A DNA stretch of 64,000 nt. It comes from Flaveria trinervia. Taxonomy: Eukaryota; Streptophyta; Magnoliopsida; Asterales; Asteraceae. A model generated the notes under the pieces. It was not told where the DNA came from. It did not search any database and was given only the letters and a program-made list of their open reading frames with translations. The DNA lies in the NCBI GenBank assembly GCA_025506515.1, contig CM046445.1, positions 1,638,131-1,702,130 on the forward strand. Direction: 5' to 3'. A program made the position numbers and the translations under genes. This document shows, piece by piece, positions 24,501-37,987 of this stretch; position 1 is the first letter of the stretch, and each line of letters begins with the position of its first letter.

Positions 24501-26704
24501 ACTTTTTTAATGTTGGATTAACTTTTATACAGTGTAGTGATAGTTCATCAATATGTTGGGAATATTTTTGATGTATCATTCAATTGTTGAAGTGCTATTT
24601 TCTTCTCATTGTTGTTTTTTGTGACAGTTATGTCCTGAAGGTGGACAAGGCTGATGTTTATCGGCTACCATATCTGAGAAGCAGTGGACCTGGATTTGGT
24701 CTGTAAATTATCCTTCTCTCGTTTCTTCCATTAGGGTGGCATAATGGAAAGCGGGGCTTGGGTAACTGGTAAAAATAGGTTTTGATCAATACGATGACGT
24801 TAAAGTCGGGTCAACCCACAGTCACTTTTGTTTCTTTTTGTGGATTGTATAGTTATCGGTTGCTTAAATACGATTACAAAGCCACACTATTACAATTTTA
24901 ATCTAAATTTTAAAATAGCTATTAAGAGGTTTTAACATATGTTTGAATCCATTTGGATCACTTTCTAACCATTTGACTCGTCTTCTTTCTACTTATATCT
25001 AGACCCGTTAAAAGATAAAATTGTATCAAAGTTGTCACCACTATCTTTCATTGATGGCTGACATGTAAACATTAAAGACTAAAATCACACATCCCGTCAA
25101 ATTTTCCAAAGAAAAATTTGTGTTAACTAGCATTTGAAGTAGCCTGGAACTTGTTGGTTCAGGCCCCAATAAAACAAACACAAAGATATCTACTAAAAGA
25201 GTGTTTTACTACTTCTAAACTTTCTATTCCCATTCATTAACTTAAACACAAATAAATAATCAAAAACAAAACTAATACTCCTGCAAAGATGGAACCATTA
25301 TCCCATGATCACCCCACAACAGATAATACTAAGCCCACTAACAACTCACATGCAAACATCGTCGATTGCTCCAGAGAGGACTGAACTACTTGACTAACAC
25401 ATCCAATTTATCTTCAGGACCTGTACTTGACCAAACGACCGGTACCCATCAAGATTAATCCAACAGAACTACCCCATGACACAATTAACCAAATAATGCT
25501 TGATATATCAAGAAAATCTTTATAACTGTTTCTTGAAAATGATTGCATTGAGGTCAAGTATGTCAATGTAGGCTAAAATGATCATCCAAGACTAAATGTT
25601 TTTTTTAAATGTGTTAGCTTTGCTTGAAGCTGCCAAAAGAGTCAACTTCAAAGGGACTTCAAGCCAGATAGCCGATGGCTTTGCATCCGGGAGGTAAAGA
25701 TTATTTCAAATATCTAAGTATTATATTATTTAACAAAAACCCGTATGTCAGTGGGTTTTTGCCATTAGTCCCTAGACAAAAGTTTGCATGATTCTGTCCC
25801 CAAACAATGTGTTTTGGCTGGATAAACCCATCATGCTTTCCGTTTTTCGCACCTAAATCCTTGAACAAAACATTGCATGATTTGTTCCTTAACTGTGAGT
25901 TTTTCTAACAAAGAATACATAAAAACGGAATCATGATATTTTTTGTTCATGTACTTAATCGAGCACTAAATAGAAAAATATTGATGGTTTTTGTGACAAC
26001 CATATTTTGTTTTCAAAAGGGAACGTACAAGTTACAGCCATGTACCTGAATTTTCATGTATTTCAAATGATAAAAAAATAGTTTTTTGGTGACAGGTGGG
26101 ATAAACCAATATTAGTTGCGTGGGGTATATCCGACAAATATCTTCCTCAATCAATTGCAGAGGAGTTCAAAAAAGGAAACCCCTCTGCGGTGACTCTGAA
26201 GTTAATCGAAGGAGCTGGTCATATGCCTCAAGAAGACTGGTAATTTGCTTAAAGTCTTAAACACTGTCCTTTTGACTCGTATATATAGAAATGGGTCAAT
26301 GCATTTTGTTTTCCGTTGGTAACAAGTCAAATGGGTCAAAAACCACCTTATATGTTTTGAAAATGCTTACAATATCCTAAATTGTTTTATTTAAAAGATA
26401 CTATATTAATATATTATTTTACCAATAAAGTTTTCATGGTCACTTTATTTAGAAGAACAAGAAATTAACCGTTCATGCATGATCTTTTGCTGGACCGTTT
26501 GGCCAATTTTGATTTGCACATAAAATTTGCCAGTTTTGATGTCACCTGACATACCAACCCGGCCATTTGTCACCTCTACTTCTGTCACAAAATTCTCTTT
26601 TATAATCTGTCCATGCGTACACACACACCGGCATAGCTCTGACAATTGATAAAATTTGTTTCAGGCCTGAGAAAGTTGTTGATGCTCTGAAATACTTCCT
26701 TTGA
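21560..26704 (+). CDS. Chloroplast-targeted alpha/beta hydrolase-fold protein, 11 exons
   Basis: Exons: 21560-21823, 22420-22494, 22570-22664, 22846-22939, 23028-23104, 23658-23785, 24224-24295, 24628-24698, 25618-25693, 26096-26239, 26665-26704. The N-terminus (MALSLSSPPLSFPTV...) is rich in Ser/Thr/Arg like a plastid transit peptide. The fold is shown by VVFLHGAPTQSFSY (oxyanion-hole HG), FAPDWIGFGFSDKP, ILVAWGISDKYLP (acid) and EGAGHMPQED (histidine). The usual nucleophile elbow is replaced by VVQGFLVGSYG. The family includes haloalkane dehalogenase-like proteins of unknown substrate. Phases agree throughout except between exons 2 and 3: exon 2 ends in phase 0 (FVRKQ), but exon 3 must be read as xGT TCG TCT GAT, so one base seems lost at the acceptor. 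That could be an indel, an assembly error or an unseen microexon. Confidence 0.82.
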
Positions 26705-27439
26705 TTATGAAACCGTGGTGACAAGTTACTTGAGCTTGTATTGTAAAGGAACACAGATTAGTACGTTGTATATTATTTACATTTATTATACGTGATGTCT
26801 TATTGCAAAGCAGATGAGAGCCAACAATTCACTACTTAAGCTCGAGAGCATCTGGATGAAATCAACAGGTAAACTACAGGGGTGTTTAAAAATCATTAAA
26901 AACAATCAAACCACTCACTCATACCAAAACAAGTAAATTGAAATCCAAGCGATTCCTTCCAGCGGATCTCTCCAAATGAAACTTTTATATTTGAAAGCTA
27001 CCATTTAACCTTTATTATTATGTTTTTGTTTAACGTTTTGGATTGCAATTATATAACAGATAAAATTTATCATGTTGAAACTTCTAATATAAACTAATGC
27101 TGATGTTGATATAGCTGACACACCAAACCTAGCTGGTTTGGTTTGTTTCATGAAACCATAGTTAGCTGCTTGGTCCAAAAATTTCTTCAAAACCGACCAG
27201 TGACCGAAATTTTACTTCCCTTTATCTTCATGAGGGTTGATCAAACAATGCCAGATATACAAAAACAAGGTTACAAGTTAGTTAGGTGGCAACACACATA
27301 ACAGTTACAAAAATAGGGATTAACAGTTGCCCCTTTACCCTTTCACAGGTTCATTTTTTTTTCTCAAAGGAAAGACTGGAGCACTTAAAAGACTACTTTG
27401 CCCTCTTCCTGGTCTGCCTACCAGTCTGCGCTTTCCCCT
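26705..27439. other. Hydrolase 3' UTR and convergent space
   Basis: This holds the 3' UTR of the plus-strand hydrolase and, at its right end, the 3' UTR of the minus-strand FPG gene; the two genes converge. A hAT/MITE-like end (aggggtgtttaaaaat at about 26879) lies between them. No gene is seen. Confidence 0.5.
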
Positions 27440-30400
27440 TCACCTCGTCCTCATCCGGTCCTCATCGTCATCACCGCTATCTTTGCCACTCTCGCTTTCC
27501 TTTGACTTCTTTCTTGCAGTTGACTTCTTATTTCCAGAACTATTCTTTGACGTTTTTTTCGTGGCGGGTTTTTCCTCCTCCTCGCCATCATCATTGTCAT
27601 CACTTGTGTCGGACTTGCGTTTTGCAGGGGGCTTCTTAGCACGACTTTGGGTTGTCTTCTTCCCTCCTTTTGGTTTTGCAGTCTTCACAGTTTCTTCACC
27701 CTCACTTTCTGCTGCCTCATCGTCATTCTTCTTGTTACTTGACTTCTTCGGTGGTTTGGCCGCTGCTTTGACTGCTTGGTCTCCACTTAGCTTTTGTAAC
27801 TCAGGTACGTATGCAGTAGTCTATCAAATGCATACATGACTAAACAAACATATCCTCGTATATGCAACTGAAACATCATTACAAAGTAAAACTGATTCAG
27901 TAGAGACGTACCCTGCCTCCAGCATTGATGAACTCGATCGTCTTTCCTGCCAAGGAAAGTAAAAAGTTAAAAACTTTTTTCTTGCACATAATATTATATC
28001 TAAAGGTCTGGAATAGCAGATAATATGTTGTTTTTCGTTTTGATGGATTCTGTTGGAAATTCAGATCGCCTTTGTTGTCAGTTGTCACTAGTTGGGCACT
28101 AAAAAAACATCAACGGCAATGCACACAAATTATTCAACTGAGACTAGAAAACTAACAGCGTCTGAAGAGTATCAAGTCATGAAAGAACACCAAACAAGAC
28201 AACCAACAAAACAGGGGTCGCAAGATGGGTGGGTCAGGCCTATTAGATGACTAGAGAAAACTTGTAACATTGAGTGCGGGTTGAGTTATGTTGAACCGCA
28301 AACACTACTGCATACATTGTTTTAAAGAATTTTGTGTTAATATGATTACAAAAACAAGGTTATTACAATAATAATCTAAATCTTTATATAAAAGCTATTT
28401 AAAAAGGTCAACTCATAAAGTATTAAAAAAACAACCGTGTGTGACCTCAGCTTGCTTGACCCAGTTGACAGTTCCCCAGTACGGGATGGTTTAGGTTGAC
28501 CTAAAAACACATTTGTGTCCGTTTGTTTAAAAAAATCAATCATTACAAAGACTACTGTTTTACAATAATAATCTTAGATATGTAAATAAAAGTTACGTTA
28601 AATGCATAAAATATTAACTGTGAGTTTCAACCCGCTTGACCTGTGCAACCTGTTCCACTTTTAGAGTTTCAGGTTCATTTTTTTTATTTGACCAGTTTGA
28701 GATAAAACACAACCAAATCAACCCTTCATATATAAATATGTCGAGATTGTCACATTAATGTGGATAAAAAGAACAGTTCAAGAGCCAAACCATCAACAAA
28801 AGCCTTCCCGGGCTTCTTTTCTCTGGAATGAAAAATCCAGTTACTAGGAAACTGGCTACTATCAGCCCCAACTTCAACAGCTTTCTCAATGACCTGAAAA
28901 TATGATGGGTGTTTGTCAAAATACTATCTTACCGTTTAATTTTCCAGGTTTTTTGCCCCATCTAGAATGAAACAACCAATCAACAGGGAAACGACTGCTG
29001 TCAGCGTCAACTTCAACTGAATGGCGAATAACCTACAAATATTATCCTCCATACCGACTTTAAAGTAGACAGGTTAACAGTAGAAGTGGCAAACAGGTTG
29101 GGTTGACCCAAAAACACGTTTTTATTTAAGTGTTAAAAATATACTTTGGTAACTTTTGGCTCGTTTGACCTGTTTCCTAATAGAGCATCTACATTGTGTA
29201 CACTAAACATACCTTTTTACACAATATTCTAAAAAGATTCCTGTGTTACACTAACTTAGTGTAAGATTATACTGTGCACATTGAAGATCCTTTCAAGCTA
29301 TTTTTTTAAAATTTTGCATGTTCGACACGTCAAATAACAACATAACCAAATCGGTCCACTCATAAGTAAACGGGTCAAGTTGCCACCTCTAAATTTAACA
29401 AGTAAAAATATAGCTGAAAATAACTGTTTACGCACCTCTTTAAGGGATCTGTGCAGTGCTGCACATCCTTCTTTTGAAATGCTGGCAGCACTCTGTAGTG
29501 GATGGATTTTTGCCTGAAAATAAATTATGTTGCATAAGAATTAAGAAGCAGCGTTAGGTGGAGATCATGTTAGGGGCATAATGAGTCGTGTGGCAGGATA
29601 TAAAATGAATATTAGATGAAAAGGTAAAACAGGGACACCAATAGAACACAAATTAAGGATAGAAGACACATAAATATGTAATAAGCTTATCTGGGATGAT
29701 GCAAGTACATGATAGAATGTTTCAATCACGATTTAGGATACGACATACGTATGCATAAAGATGTTATTTTTAAAACAGCCTAACTTTAGACTAACCCAAC
29801 CCATAGATTAAAGAGAAATAACGACAATTTGATTGACGATTTTACTCGTCTGACGCGTTTTCTTTTTAGCTAACCTATCTTATATTCTATGTTTAACCCG
29901 TTAGAGATAAAACATAACCCAAATGACTGGTACATAAGTCAATTGGTTTAAATCACCACCTCTTAAAATAGCATGAAAACCAAAAAAATAGAAGTATATT
30001 TTGCTCAAAATACAAGCTTTAAAGAGCAAATAGCTGACCTGATATAGCACTTCATCTGCAATCCAATTGCCAACACCTGAAATAAAGCTCTGCCAACATG
30101 CATATCCCCAATGAGTAGATGATAACATAATCACATTTTATGCCGAGTAGGAACTACATAATCGTAATGACCCAGGCACATTCTAGGGGTGTAGTAAACA
30201 AGCCGAGCTGCTCATGAGCTACTTAAGATAGGCTTGCTAATAGCTCGAAACAAGTCGAGCTTAAACGAGCTCAAGCCTAAATTCAAGCTCATCTAGTAAC
30301 ATGCTTGAGCCCGAGTTTCATACACCAATCTTGAACAGGCTTACGAGCCTAAATGAGCCTACTATCTATATAAATATAATAACTTTTATTTGATACAAGA

Positions 30401-32895
30401 AATATAAGGTTACATCATAAATATTATTACATATAACTAACAAATATATTTATATTATATAGACAAAAAATTATTTAAGATAATTGTATATGTATGTCAA
30501 TAAAAAATTTAAATATGGAAGAGCTGAGCTTGAGCTTAGCTCTAGCTTGAAAAAAAAATTCACATGCTAAGCCTGAGCTAAAGAAATAGAACTAAAAAAA
30601 GATGCACTCGAGCTTTAGCAAGCTCCAACTCGGCTCGGCTCGGCTCGGCTCGGCTCGTTTACAACCCTAAGTCATAGTCGGTAGTCCCAACCTGATCGAG
30701 TAAGAGAGCCTTTATGGCAATCTTCTTCTTGCTTAGTGCTTTAAAGAGTTCATCTTCTGACATTGGCTCCAATAAGGCATCCGGACCAAGTTCGGATATA
30801 GGGGGCACAGTAGCCGGCTGTAGTTGAATATCACCAAAATTATCAAAACCTTCCCTTACTGAAAGTAAAACAAAAAAGGAGAGAAATATGTGTAACTAAT
30901 ATCATCATACATTTTCAAGTAAGCGGACTTTTGCAAATCGCCTTTTGTCAGTAAAGGATAGCTCCAAACCATCATCTAGCTGGTATTAAAAATCAAAGAA
31001 GAGAGTCAAGAGAACAAAATTTTACATCTCCCAAGAGTAAAACAACATCATAAGGATTGCAAGCCAATAAAACTACTTGCACTAATATGAGATACTCAGT
31101 CATACTTCTATAAAGAGCTTGGAATATTTAGAAGGCCACTCATCTGTATCATTGACTGCAGACCTGTAGGCAATAAGCCAATGTAGGTGTCAATAAAAGT
31201 GTCTTTATCTCTTTTACAATTAAGGAAACATACATCATATTTGGAACATAACCTCAGCCAAGCTAAAAGTGCAATTTAAGTCACAAATTTATGTTTTAAC
31301 AGGCAAGCGCTAAATTGTTTCTAGATAACAATAAATTCATTGCCTTTACTGCGTTAGAGCTGTAAACAAGCCAAGCTCGAGCTCTTATAAATTAAACGAG
31401 TTCAAGCTTGAGCTCTGAAAAGTTAAAGAGTCGAGCTTGAGCTTAGTCAAGCTCATGGAAAGCTAGGGCTCAGCTTGTATACACCTATATGTGAAACCAT
31501 CAACCATGTGAAAAAAAACATGGAGCTAACCCTTATTGTTTCTAAGAATATTACTGATGAAATTTAAAAGAAGTAAAAACTTCAATCTTTGCCCTAAACC
31601 TTTGCACTTCAATGTTTGTGAAGAACTGAACTCACAAATTAATGTTTTAGCAAGCAAGTCTTAACTATTTCTATGATAAATATAAAATCATTTACCTTTT
31701 ATACTTCGTTACAGCAACACCTTTGATATATATAGCACCCGCCATTCCTAAAACACAAGCAGCAACGGCAACAAATAGGTAAGCAGCATTCAATATTCAA
31801 TTGGCCAGAAAAACAGACTTAGTGCGCAACCTAGAGGCGTCCCTACATTACAACTAAAGCAATCGTTTTAGATGCTCAAATTTTAAAGGACCCCTTAAAT
31901 TGAGAGCGGAAAAACTACTTTTATTTATCTTTTAAGCTGAAAATATACACGATAATGTATCAATTAGAAAATTGAGAAGAGATAACAAATTGATTGAAGG
32001 TTAACTTCTGAACGCGGTTATGCATATCGATTTGTGCTTGAGATAGATGTTTTATGATTATTCATTTCTCTATGGGTTTTTTCTTCGACAGCGAAAAACC
32101 TTAATTTCATAGTTTGCTTTACTCCCCGAAACGTGTGAAACCGCCCTTGGTCCAACCGGCCACTTATTTACATCTATAGCCACCGGTAGGATTGTAAACG
32201 AACCGAACGTTAAGCGAACAGTTCGTGAACCGTTCGGCCCTAATTAAACGAACAAGAACAAAGGTTGCGTTCATTCATTTATATCTGTGAACGCTCGATA
32301 ATGTGTTTGCTCATTTAAAACTTATGTTTGAGATAATTAGGTAAAGTACTTATTTATTGTTGGTGGATAACCGGATATTATATAATATTTGTGGTTTTAA
32401 TTATAATTCAATATAAGAATGAACACGAACAAAAAAGCTTCGTTCAGCAAGCAACGAACGAACACGTCCATCCGTTTGGTTTGTTTACAGCCCTAACCAC
32501 CGATTTACACCAGCCAACCGTCGATTCACACACCTCATTCATACAAAATCTTCACTATTCACACATACACACCAATGCCCTTCTAAAACTGCAACTCAAA
32601 CCACTAATCGTCAAAAACGATACAACATCTACCTATCATTTCTAGGGTTTGCAAAATTAGACTCACCGAACTGGAACGACGGAAACGGAGGAGAATTAAG
32701 CTGGATCCACATATTCTTCCCCTTGCGGTGAGCTCCGACGATTGTTTTTCCAGTGATTGAAGCTTCAAATTCGGAGCGTGAAACACCATCGATGACCTTA
32801 CTATCATCCGCAACAACAGATCGTTTGATCCTCTTTCCGATGCAGTTTTCTGCAATTGCTCTTCGTGCAGCTTCAACCTCCGGAAGCTCAGGCAT
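27440..32895 (-). CDS. FPG1: Formamidopyrimidine-DNA glycosylase (FPG/MutM), 10 exons
   Basis: Exons (5' to 3'): 32895-32667, 31747-31696, 31163-31106, 30979-30911, 30817-30692, 30089-30039, 29513-29436, then either 29032-28933 (8a) or 28893-28791 (8b), 27946-27912 and 27820-27440. Phases agree. The product is 392 or 393 aa. FPG excises oxidised purines such as 8-oxoguanine and nicks the abasic site in base-excision repair. It starts MPELPEVEAARRAI, with the catalytic Pro2/Glu3. The H2TH region has FISGVGNWIADEVLYQAKIHP. FINAGGRTTAYVPELQKL lies near the end and no zinc finger follows, as in plant FPGs. A Lys/Glu/Asp-rich C-terminal tail of about 110 residues may bind DNA or direct nuclear import. 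Introns 1, 5 and 7 hold several MITE-like insertions. The stop is at 27440-27442. Confidence 0.92.
28791..28893 (-). other. FPG1: FPG alternative exon 8b
   Basis: 103 nt, encoding VIEKAVEVGADSSQFP then SNWIFHSREKKPGKAFVDG. It starts in phase 0 and ends in phase 1, like exon 8a, so it can replace 8a without changing frame. It corresponds to the FPG1-type isoform known from Arabidopsis. Confidence 0.85.
28933..29032 (-). other. FPG1: FPG alternative exon 8a
   Basis: 100 nt, encoding VIRHSVEVDADSSRFP then VDWLFHSRWGKKPGKLNG. It is homologous to exon 8b and lies only 39 bp upstream of it in the direction of transcription. A shared start/end phase plus a very short spacing point to mutually exclusive use. 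Confidence 0.85.
30184..30669. mobile_element. MITE-like element in an FPG intron (GAGCTC/CGAGC-rich)
   Basis: The left end is taggggtgtagtaaacaagc and the right end gctcgtttacaaccctaa, which are inverted. The interior is full of caagctc/gagcttg words and a (CTCGG)n run. A related but incomplete copy lies at about 31350-31490. The termini suggest hAT type; no clear 8 bp duplication. Confidence 0.5.
32187..32495. mobile_element. hAT-type MITE in FPG intron 1
   Basis: The left terminus is taggattgtaaacgaacc and the right ggtttgtttacagccctaa. The flanking octamers are gccaccgg (32179-32186) and accaccga (32496-32503), 6 of 8 identical, as expected for an old hAT target duplication. The interior repeats cgaac/gttcg words. 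Confidence 0.6.
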
Positions 32896-34214
32896 CGTTA
32901 ATGGCGGTTCCCGCGCTTTTTTATCAGCGTAAGTTGTAGGTTTTTGAGGTTTTTTTGTTGTAGAAAGGGGAAGTAGGAGAAAGTATCAAATGCATATTTG
33001 TACGAATAATAAAGTAATATTCTGTCGAATTAGATGGTGCCACGTCAGCAAGGTTGGCAAGTGGACTTGGTTACTTCAGGCCCAGAACTGCCCATAGGCC
33101 AGCCCAATTAGTTATTTGGTTTTTCACTTTTTCCGACAAACTAGTTTATATACCCGTCACATGTTGTCAAAGCAATACGGCATCATAGATGGTGTGAGAA
33201 TGTATAGATTACAATCGATCTTACTCGTTTCCGAATTAAATTCACGTCAATACGCAAAGTGACTCGAAGTTATACCGTTTAATAACAACGTATTATATTT
33301 AACACGACTTTTTTCCATGCAAACTTTATGTTGAAACATTTATATTTGACTCGTGTCTGAATTAAATTTACATCGAAATATGGAGTAAATGAAAATGTAT
33401 TATATATGATCTGACGTGTTTTCAAATAAAACTTACGTTGAAACGTTTATATTTTACTCAATAAATACCTTAACAAACTTTACATCTAACGTAGACGTTT
33501 GTCGAAGTGTAGACAGTTCTAAAACGTATACAAAATTAAGCATGCTAAGATTTTATATTTAACCGGAGTCATTATTTATTACTTCCAAACATATGCGGAC
33601 TTGACTTTATATTGTACATGCTAAACCCGGGACTTTAGAAAATTAAAGGGTCAAAGTGACATATTTTAAAAGTTTAGAAAAAGTTAGAAGTAAAATATGT
33701 CAATAATAAAACTTGAGAGGGTTTTTGGGCCGATGACATTGGCCACTAACCTTTAAAAATGTGTATTAGTATAATGTGTTAGACATAATAGTACAAACGG
33801 ATAACAATACTTAAAAGATTTATGATTTAAGTCTATATTATAATATGATATAAAACTAAGGAGTATATTAGATCTAAGCAAGAAAAATTATATTGTACCA
33901 AAAGTGAAAGATACTAAGAACTTTTGAGTTTAATTAACAGTTAAAACTACAACATATCTTTCAACAACGCGATTTTGTTAACGATCAAAATACAATGATC
34001 TAGAAGACTAAACTAAATTCTTGGTTTTATTTCAATGATCCAGACAGCAACAAAAACATTTGTTACCGCGAATTCAAAACAGACGCTTGTATATTCCCAC
34101 CACGACGCGTATGCAACAGAAACAAATGGATCAAAAGTATGCTTATTACACAAAATAAAACAAAGAAAGCGAAACTTAAATACGAAAAGCTATAACACTG
34201 ATTGAATTTCGGGT
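32896..34214. other. FPG promoter side and glycerol kinase 3' flank
   Basis: About 100 bases upstream of the FPG start lie the 5' UTR and promoter. From 33000 to 34214 the sequence is AT-rich with scattered acgtttatat words. No gene or clear element is seen. The last ~200 bases are probably the glycerol kinase 3' UTR. Confidence 0.45.
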
Positions 34215-37200
34215 TTAGAGTGAAAGATCAGCCAAATCAAAGGTTCTTTCAACCGCTTTGCACCATGAGGCACCTTCTTCTCCCTCAACTCCTCGTTCAA
34301 AACGGGGTTGAAAGTGGTGTCTTTCTTCATTCTCTCACCATTTGAAAATATTTCGGCTTCTGTCCAAACTCCGACCGCTAAACCAGCAGCATAGGCGGCA
34401 CCGAGGGCGGTGGTTTCTATGTCTGCTGGTCTTACCACCGGGTTACCCAACAAGTCAGCCTGCAAATCACTTCATTAGTTACATAATTCACAACTGTTTT
34501 GATGATAGGATTAAAGGACCAAGGACATTTTCGTAAAGGTGATCCAATAGTTGAGCAGAAATTATCGGTAAAATAAAAGAAAGAAGTTACGAATGGGTCG
34601 ATTTGAGTTATTTTTTTCTTTAACGGATAGAAAAATAGCTTTAAAACATGTCAAATTGATGGTCAAACAGGAAAAAACTCACACAAGTGTATTTTCAATA
34701 CACAAGACACATTAATTATATATTAAAATCTTAAATTTTGGATTGCTATTGAAAAGTTACAGTAAGTAATCCCACTTCACATACTGATTATCTATTAGAA
34801 AATAAGTAGATTTTTTAGACAAAAATGTTTCGGATCAACCCAGTCCCAACCAAACGCTCATGTGTTTCATCCGATACAAAAAAGGACCCATTTGGATCCT
34901 AACCCATCAGGAGCCATAACTCATGAACGAGTGGATTCAGTTAAATTATAGGCTCTATCTATAACAGGTTAAAAAAGGGAAAGTCAAAAAAAAAAAACTT
35001 AAAATTTTAGCGCATCAAACGGGTCAGAAGTTGTTGAAAGTGTACTTCTAATACGTAAAATTTTTACTTAACTATTATGAGTTTGTAATCATATTAGACA
35101 GTATCTAACAATTTTTCAGGTCAACCCAACCCGTCCCTAACATTTCCCATTACTAGTATTTAACCATATTGACGGTCGACCACTAACCCATATTGACCCA
35201 TTACCCAAGCAGTATGACCCGCGCATTATGCCACATCTAACAAAAAGATACCTGAATCTGCATAAGTGTGTTATTAACAGTAGCCCCACCATCCACCCTA
35301 AGCAAAAACTGACCCTTTTCATTCTTCTTTTCCCCCTTTTCACCAGCATCTTTATGCATTGAATCCAACACATCTTTCACCTGAAAACACATACTTTCAA
35401 GAACAGCCCTAGCTATATGAGACTTGTTCGTGAACCGCGTTATCCCAATCAACACACCACGTGCATCATCACGCCACCACGGCGCAAACAACCCATTAAA
35501 AGCAGGAACAAAGTACACACCGCCCGTTGACTCAACCTTAGCAGCCAACTCCTCAATTTCCTTAGCCGAACTAATGATCCCTAAACTATCCCTGAGCCAT
35601 TGAACCGCTGCACCAGCAATGGCAATGGACCCCTCGAGAGCATAGTTTGCAGGTGCATCTTTCCCGAGCTTGAAAGCCAAAGTGGTCAACAAACCATGGG
35701 TTGACTTGATCACCTCCTCACCAGTGTTAAGAAGAATAAAAGCACCAGTTCCATAAGTGCTTTTCGCTTCACCTTTTTTACAAGATTGACCCAACATGGC
35801 TGCGTGTTGATCACCTAAACAACCAGAAATTGGGACTCCTGGAATCAACCATCCTTTAGCTATATGACCGATAACTTCAGCATTGCTTACAATTTTTGGG
35901 AGCATGTTTTTTGGAATCTGTAAGGTTTCTAGTGTTTTTTCATCCCAATTGAGTGTTTTCAATTCATGAGCATGGTTCTTGATGCATTAGAGACATCGGT
36001 GACATGTAAACCGTTGTTAATGCCTCCGGTTAAGTTCCAGATTAACCACGAGTCTATGGTTCCAAAAAGAGCATCCCCTTTCTTGACAGCTTGTTTCACA
36101 GCATCAACATTTTCAAGTAGCCATAAGAGCTTGAGTGCACTAAAATATGTGCTTATTGGCAACCCACATGATTCTAAAAAGTGGGTCTTTCCCCCTGATA
36201 ATTCTTTCTCTAGCTTCCTAAAATATAAAAATTTAAAAAGATTAATGAATATATCTGTGATAAATGCATATCAAGAATCTTGCCCAGGATCGATTAGCAA
36301 AAAGGTATCAAAATGATAGATTTGGGTTCTGCGCATCTGTGCAATGAACCCGTGATGAACACAGTGGAAGAAAACAAAAGTTTGCACACAATACACACTA
36401 TATTCATACACTAGACTGCGGTACATATGTAGGTATTTATATCCAGAGGGTTGACAGTTATATAACTGTCTTTGAAAGTTATTAGGCGGGAACTTAACAA
36501 CCCAAATGACCCGTGACTAAAGTTACTGCAGTTTGACTTTTGAAAACTTGACCCTTATTTTGACTTTCTTATTTGACTCCTAAATTACATAGATTTCTTG
36601 ATTATTAATATTCCAACAAAGTATAATACTTTACTTTATAAATATCAACACTTTAATCAAGCAATTTTAACCTGGGTCGATTTAGTTATATTTCATCTCC
36701 AACGGGTCAAACAGGTTACTCACTTTCAACCTACTAATAATTTTATTTTGAATAACATGACTTCCGGTATCATATTTGATACATTGATTAGTTATAAAAT
36801 ATCATGATATAAAAAAGTGTTATCTGGTTAATTCAATTTGTTTAAAACAAGGATTAGAAATTAATCTTTATCACCTGCTATTTAAACTAGAATAGTTATC
36901 CTAATCCCACCTACCCAACCGAACTAATCGGGTCAGGTGAGTCCGCCAGGCCGGATAGTTTTAGTGATTTGATAATAAGTTTGGGCTGTCCAAACCCGCT
37001 TTTGTATTTTTTTTATCTGGAAAAAATCTTTATTTTTGATTAAAAAAAATTAATAATAAAAACAATTCATTAATTTTATGCGTATGCATAACTTATATTC
37101 CAAAAAACAGCAAATAAATAAATAACAAAATTTAAACGATGAGTTCGGTTTACATGACTCGTTCCATGTTATAAACCGCAAGTCGGCCCGATAAACCACT

Positions 37201-37987
37201 AAAACCAAAAACACCCTTTGTTTCACCCAATTTTCCCATAAAGACAAATAGTGTTTTAAGTCACTAAAATATTATAACCCAACCCAAGTTATCGACAAAA
37301 ACAAAGTTTATGAGATCAATAACTTGTCACAAACTCATAATGTACATCAAGTTATCACCTTTGACTTTTAACATAATTCCTACAAAAGAGGCGATTATTC
37401 CAATCGCAACAACCTGTGATCTTGACCCAAATCCCACAAGCAACACCAAATCAATCACTCAAAAACCCTAAAATCGATTCCAATTTTGAATCAATAAACA
37501 TAAATTTAGAACAAAATTAACGTAAATCTACCTGCAAATTGAAGTGGTTCGAACATCCATCCAAACAATGGCATTATACAGAGCAACACCAGTAGACTTA
37601 CTCCAAACAACAGTAGTTTCTCTCTGATTAGTGATCCCAATGGCCTTCAAACCATTATCAACATTATGCCCATCAGCAGTAGCTTTATCAATCGCCTTCG
37701 ATATGCACATCTTCACGCTTTCAACGATCTCCATCGGATCATGCTCAACCCATCTGCAAAAACACCAAAAGGGGTCGTTAATTTCAATGGGTATGAATCA
37801 AATCACACCGTAATTCAATCGATCAACAGATAAACCATTGAATTACTTATTACCCTGCTTTTGGGCAGATTTGAGTGAACTCTACTTGATGAGATCCAAC
37901 GGGCTGAGCGTGTGTATCGTAGATAATGAATCTGGTGCTTGTTGTTCCTTGATCAATCGATCCGATGAACGATTCGTTTTTAGCCAT
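34215..37987 (-). CDS. GLI1: Glycerol kinase, 4 exons, two frame breaks
   Basis: Exons: 37987-37854, 37753-37532, 36217-35252, 34459-34215. The enzyme phosphorylates glycerol to sn-glycerol 3-phosphate in the cytosol; the Arabidopsis orthologue is GLI1/NHO1. Seen: the FGGY-kinase start GSIDQGTTSTRF, GITNQRETTVVW, GCLGDQHAAMLGQ, RVDGGATVNN and LGAAYAAGLAVGVW. In exon 3 near 35961 the frame shifts by one lost base (TMLMN then LKTLNWDEKTL); intron phases on either side also require one extra base there. In exon 4 near 34258 a second lost base separates ELREKKV from WCKAVERTFDLADLSL, the normal C-terminus, which stops at 34215. Without correction the frame runs on to 34190. With both bases the protein is 522 aa, the usual plant length. 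It is either an assembly error or a decayed gene. Confidence 0.88.

Noticed and set aside
27286..27839. Two plus-strand frames of 117 and 170 codons
   Set aside because: They are antisense shadows of the lysine/acid-rich last exon of FPG, which has matching splice phases and conserved sequence.
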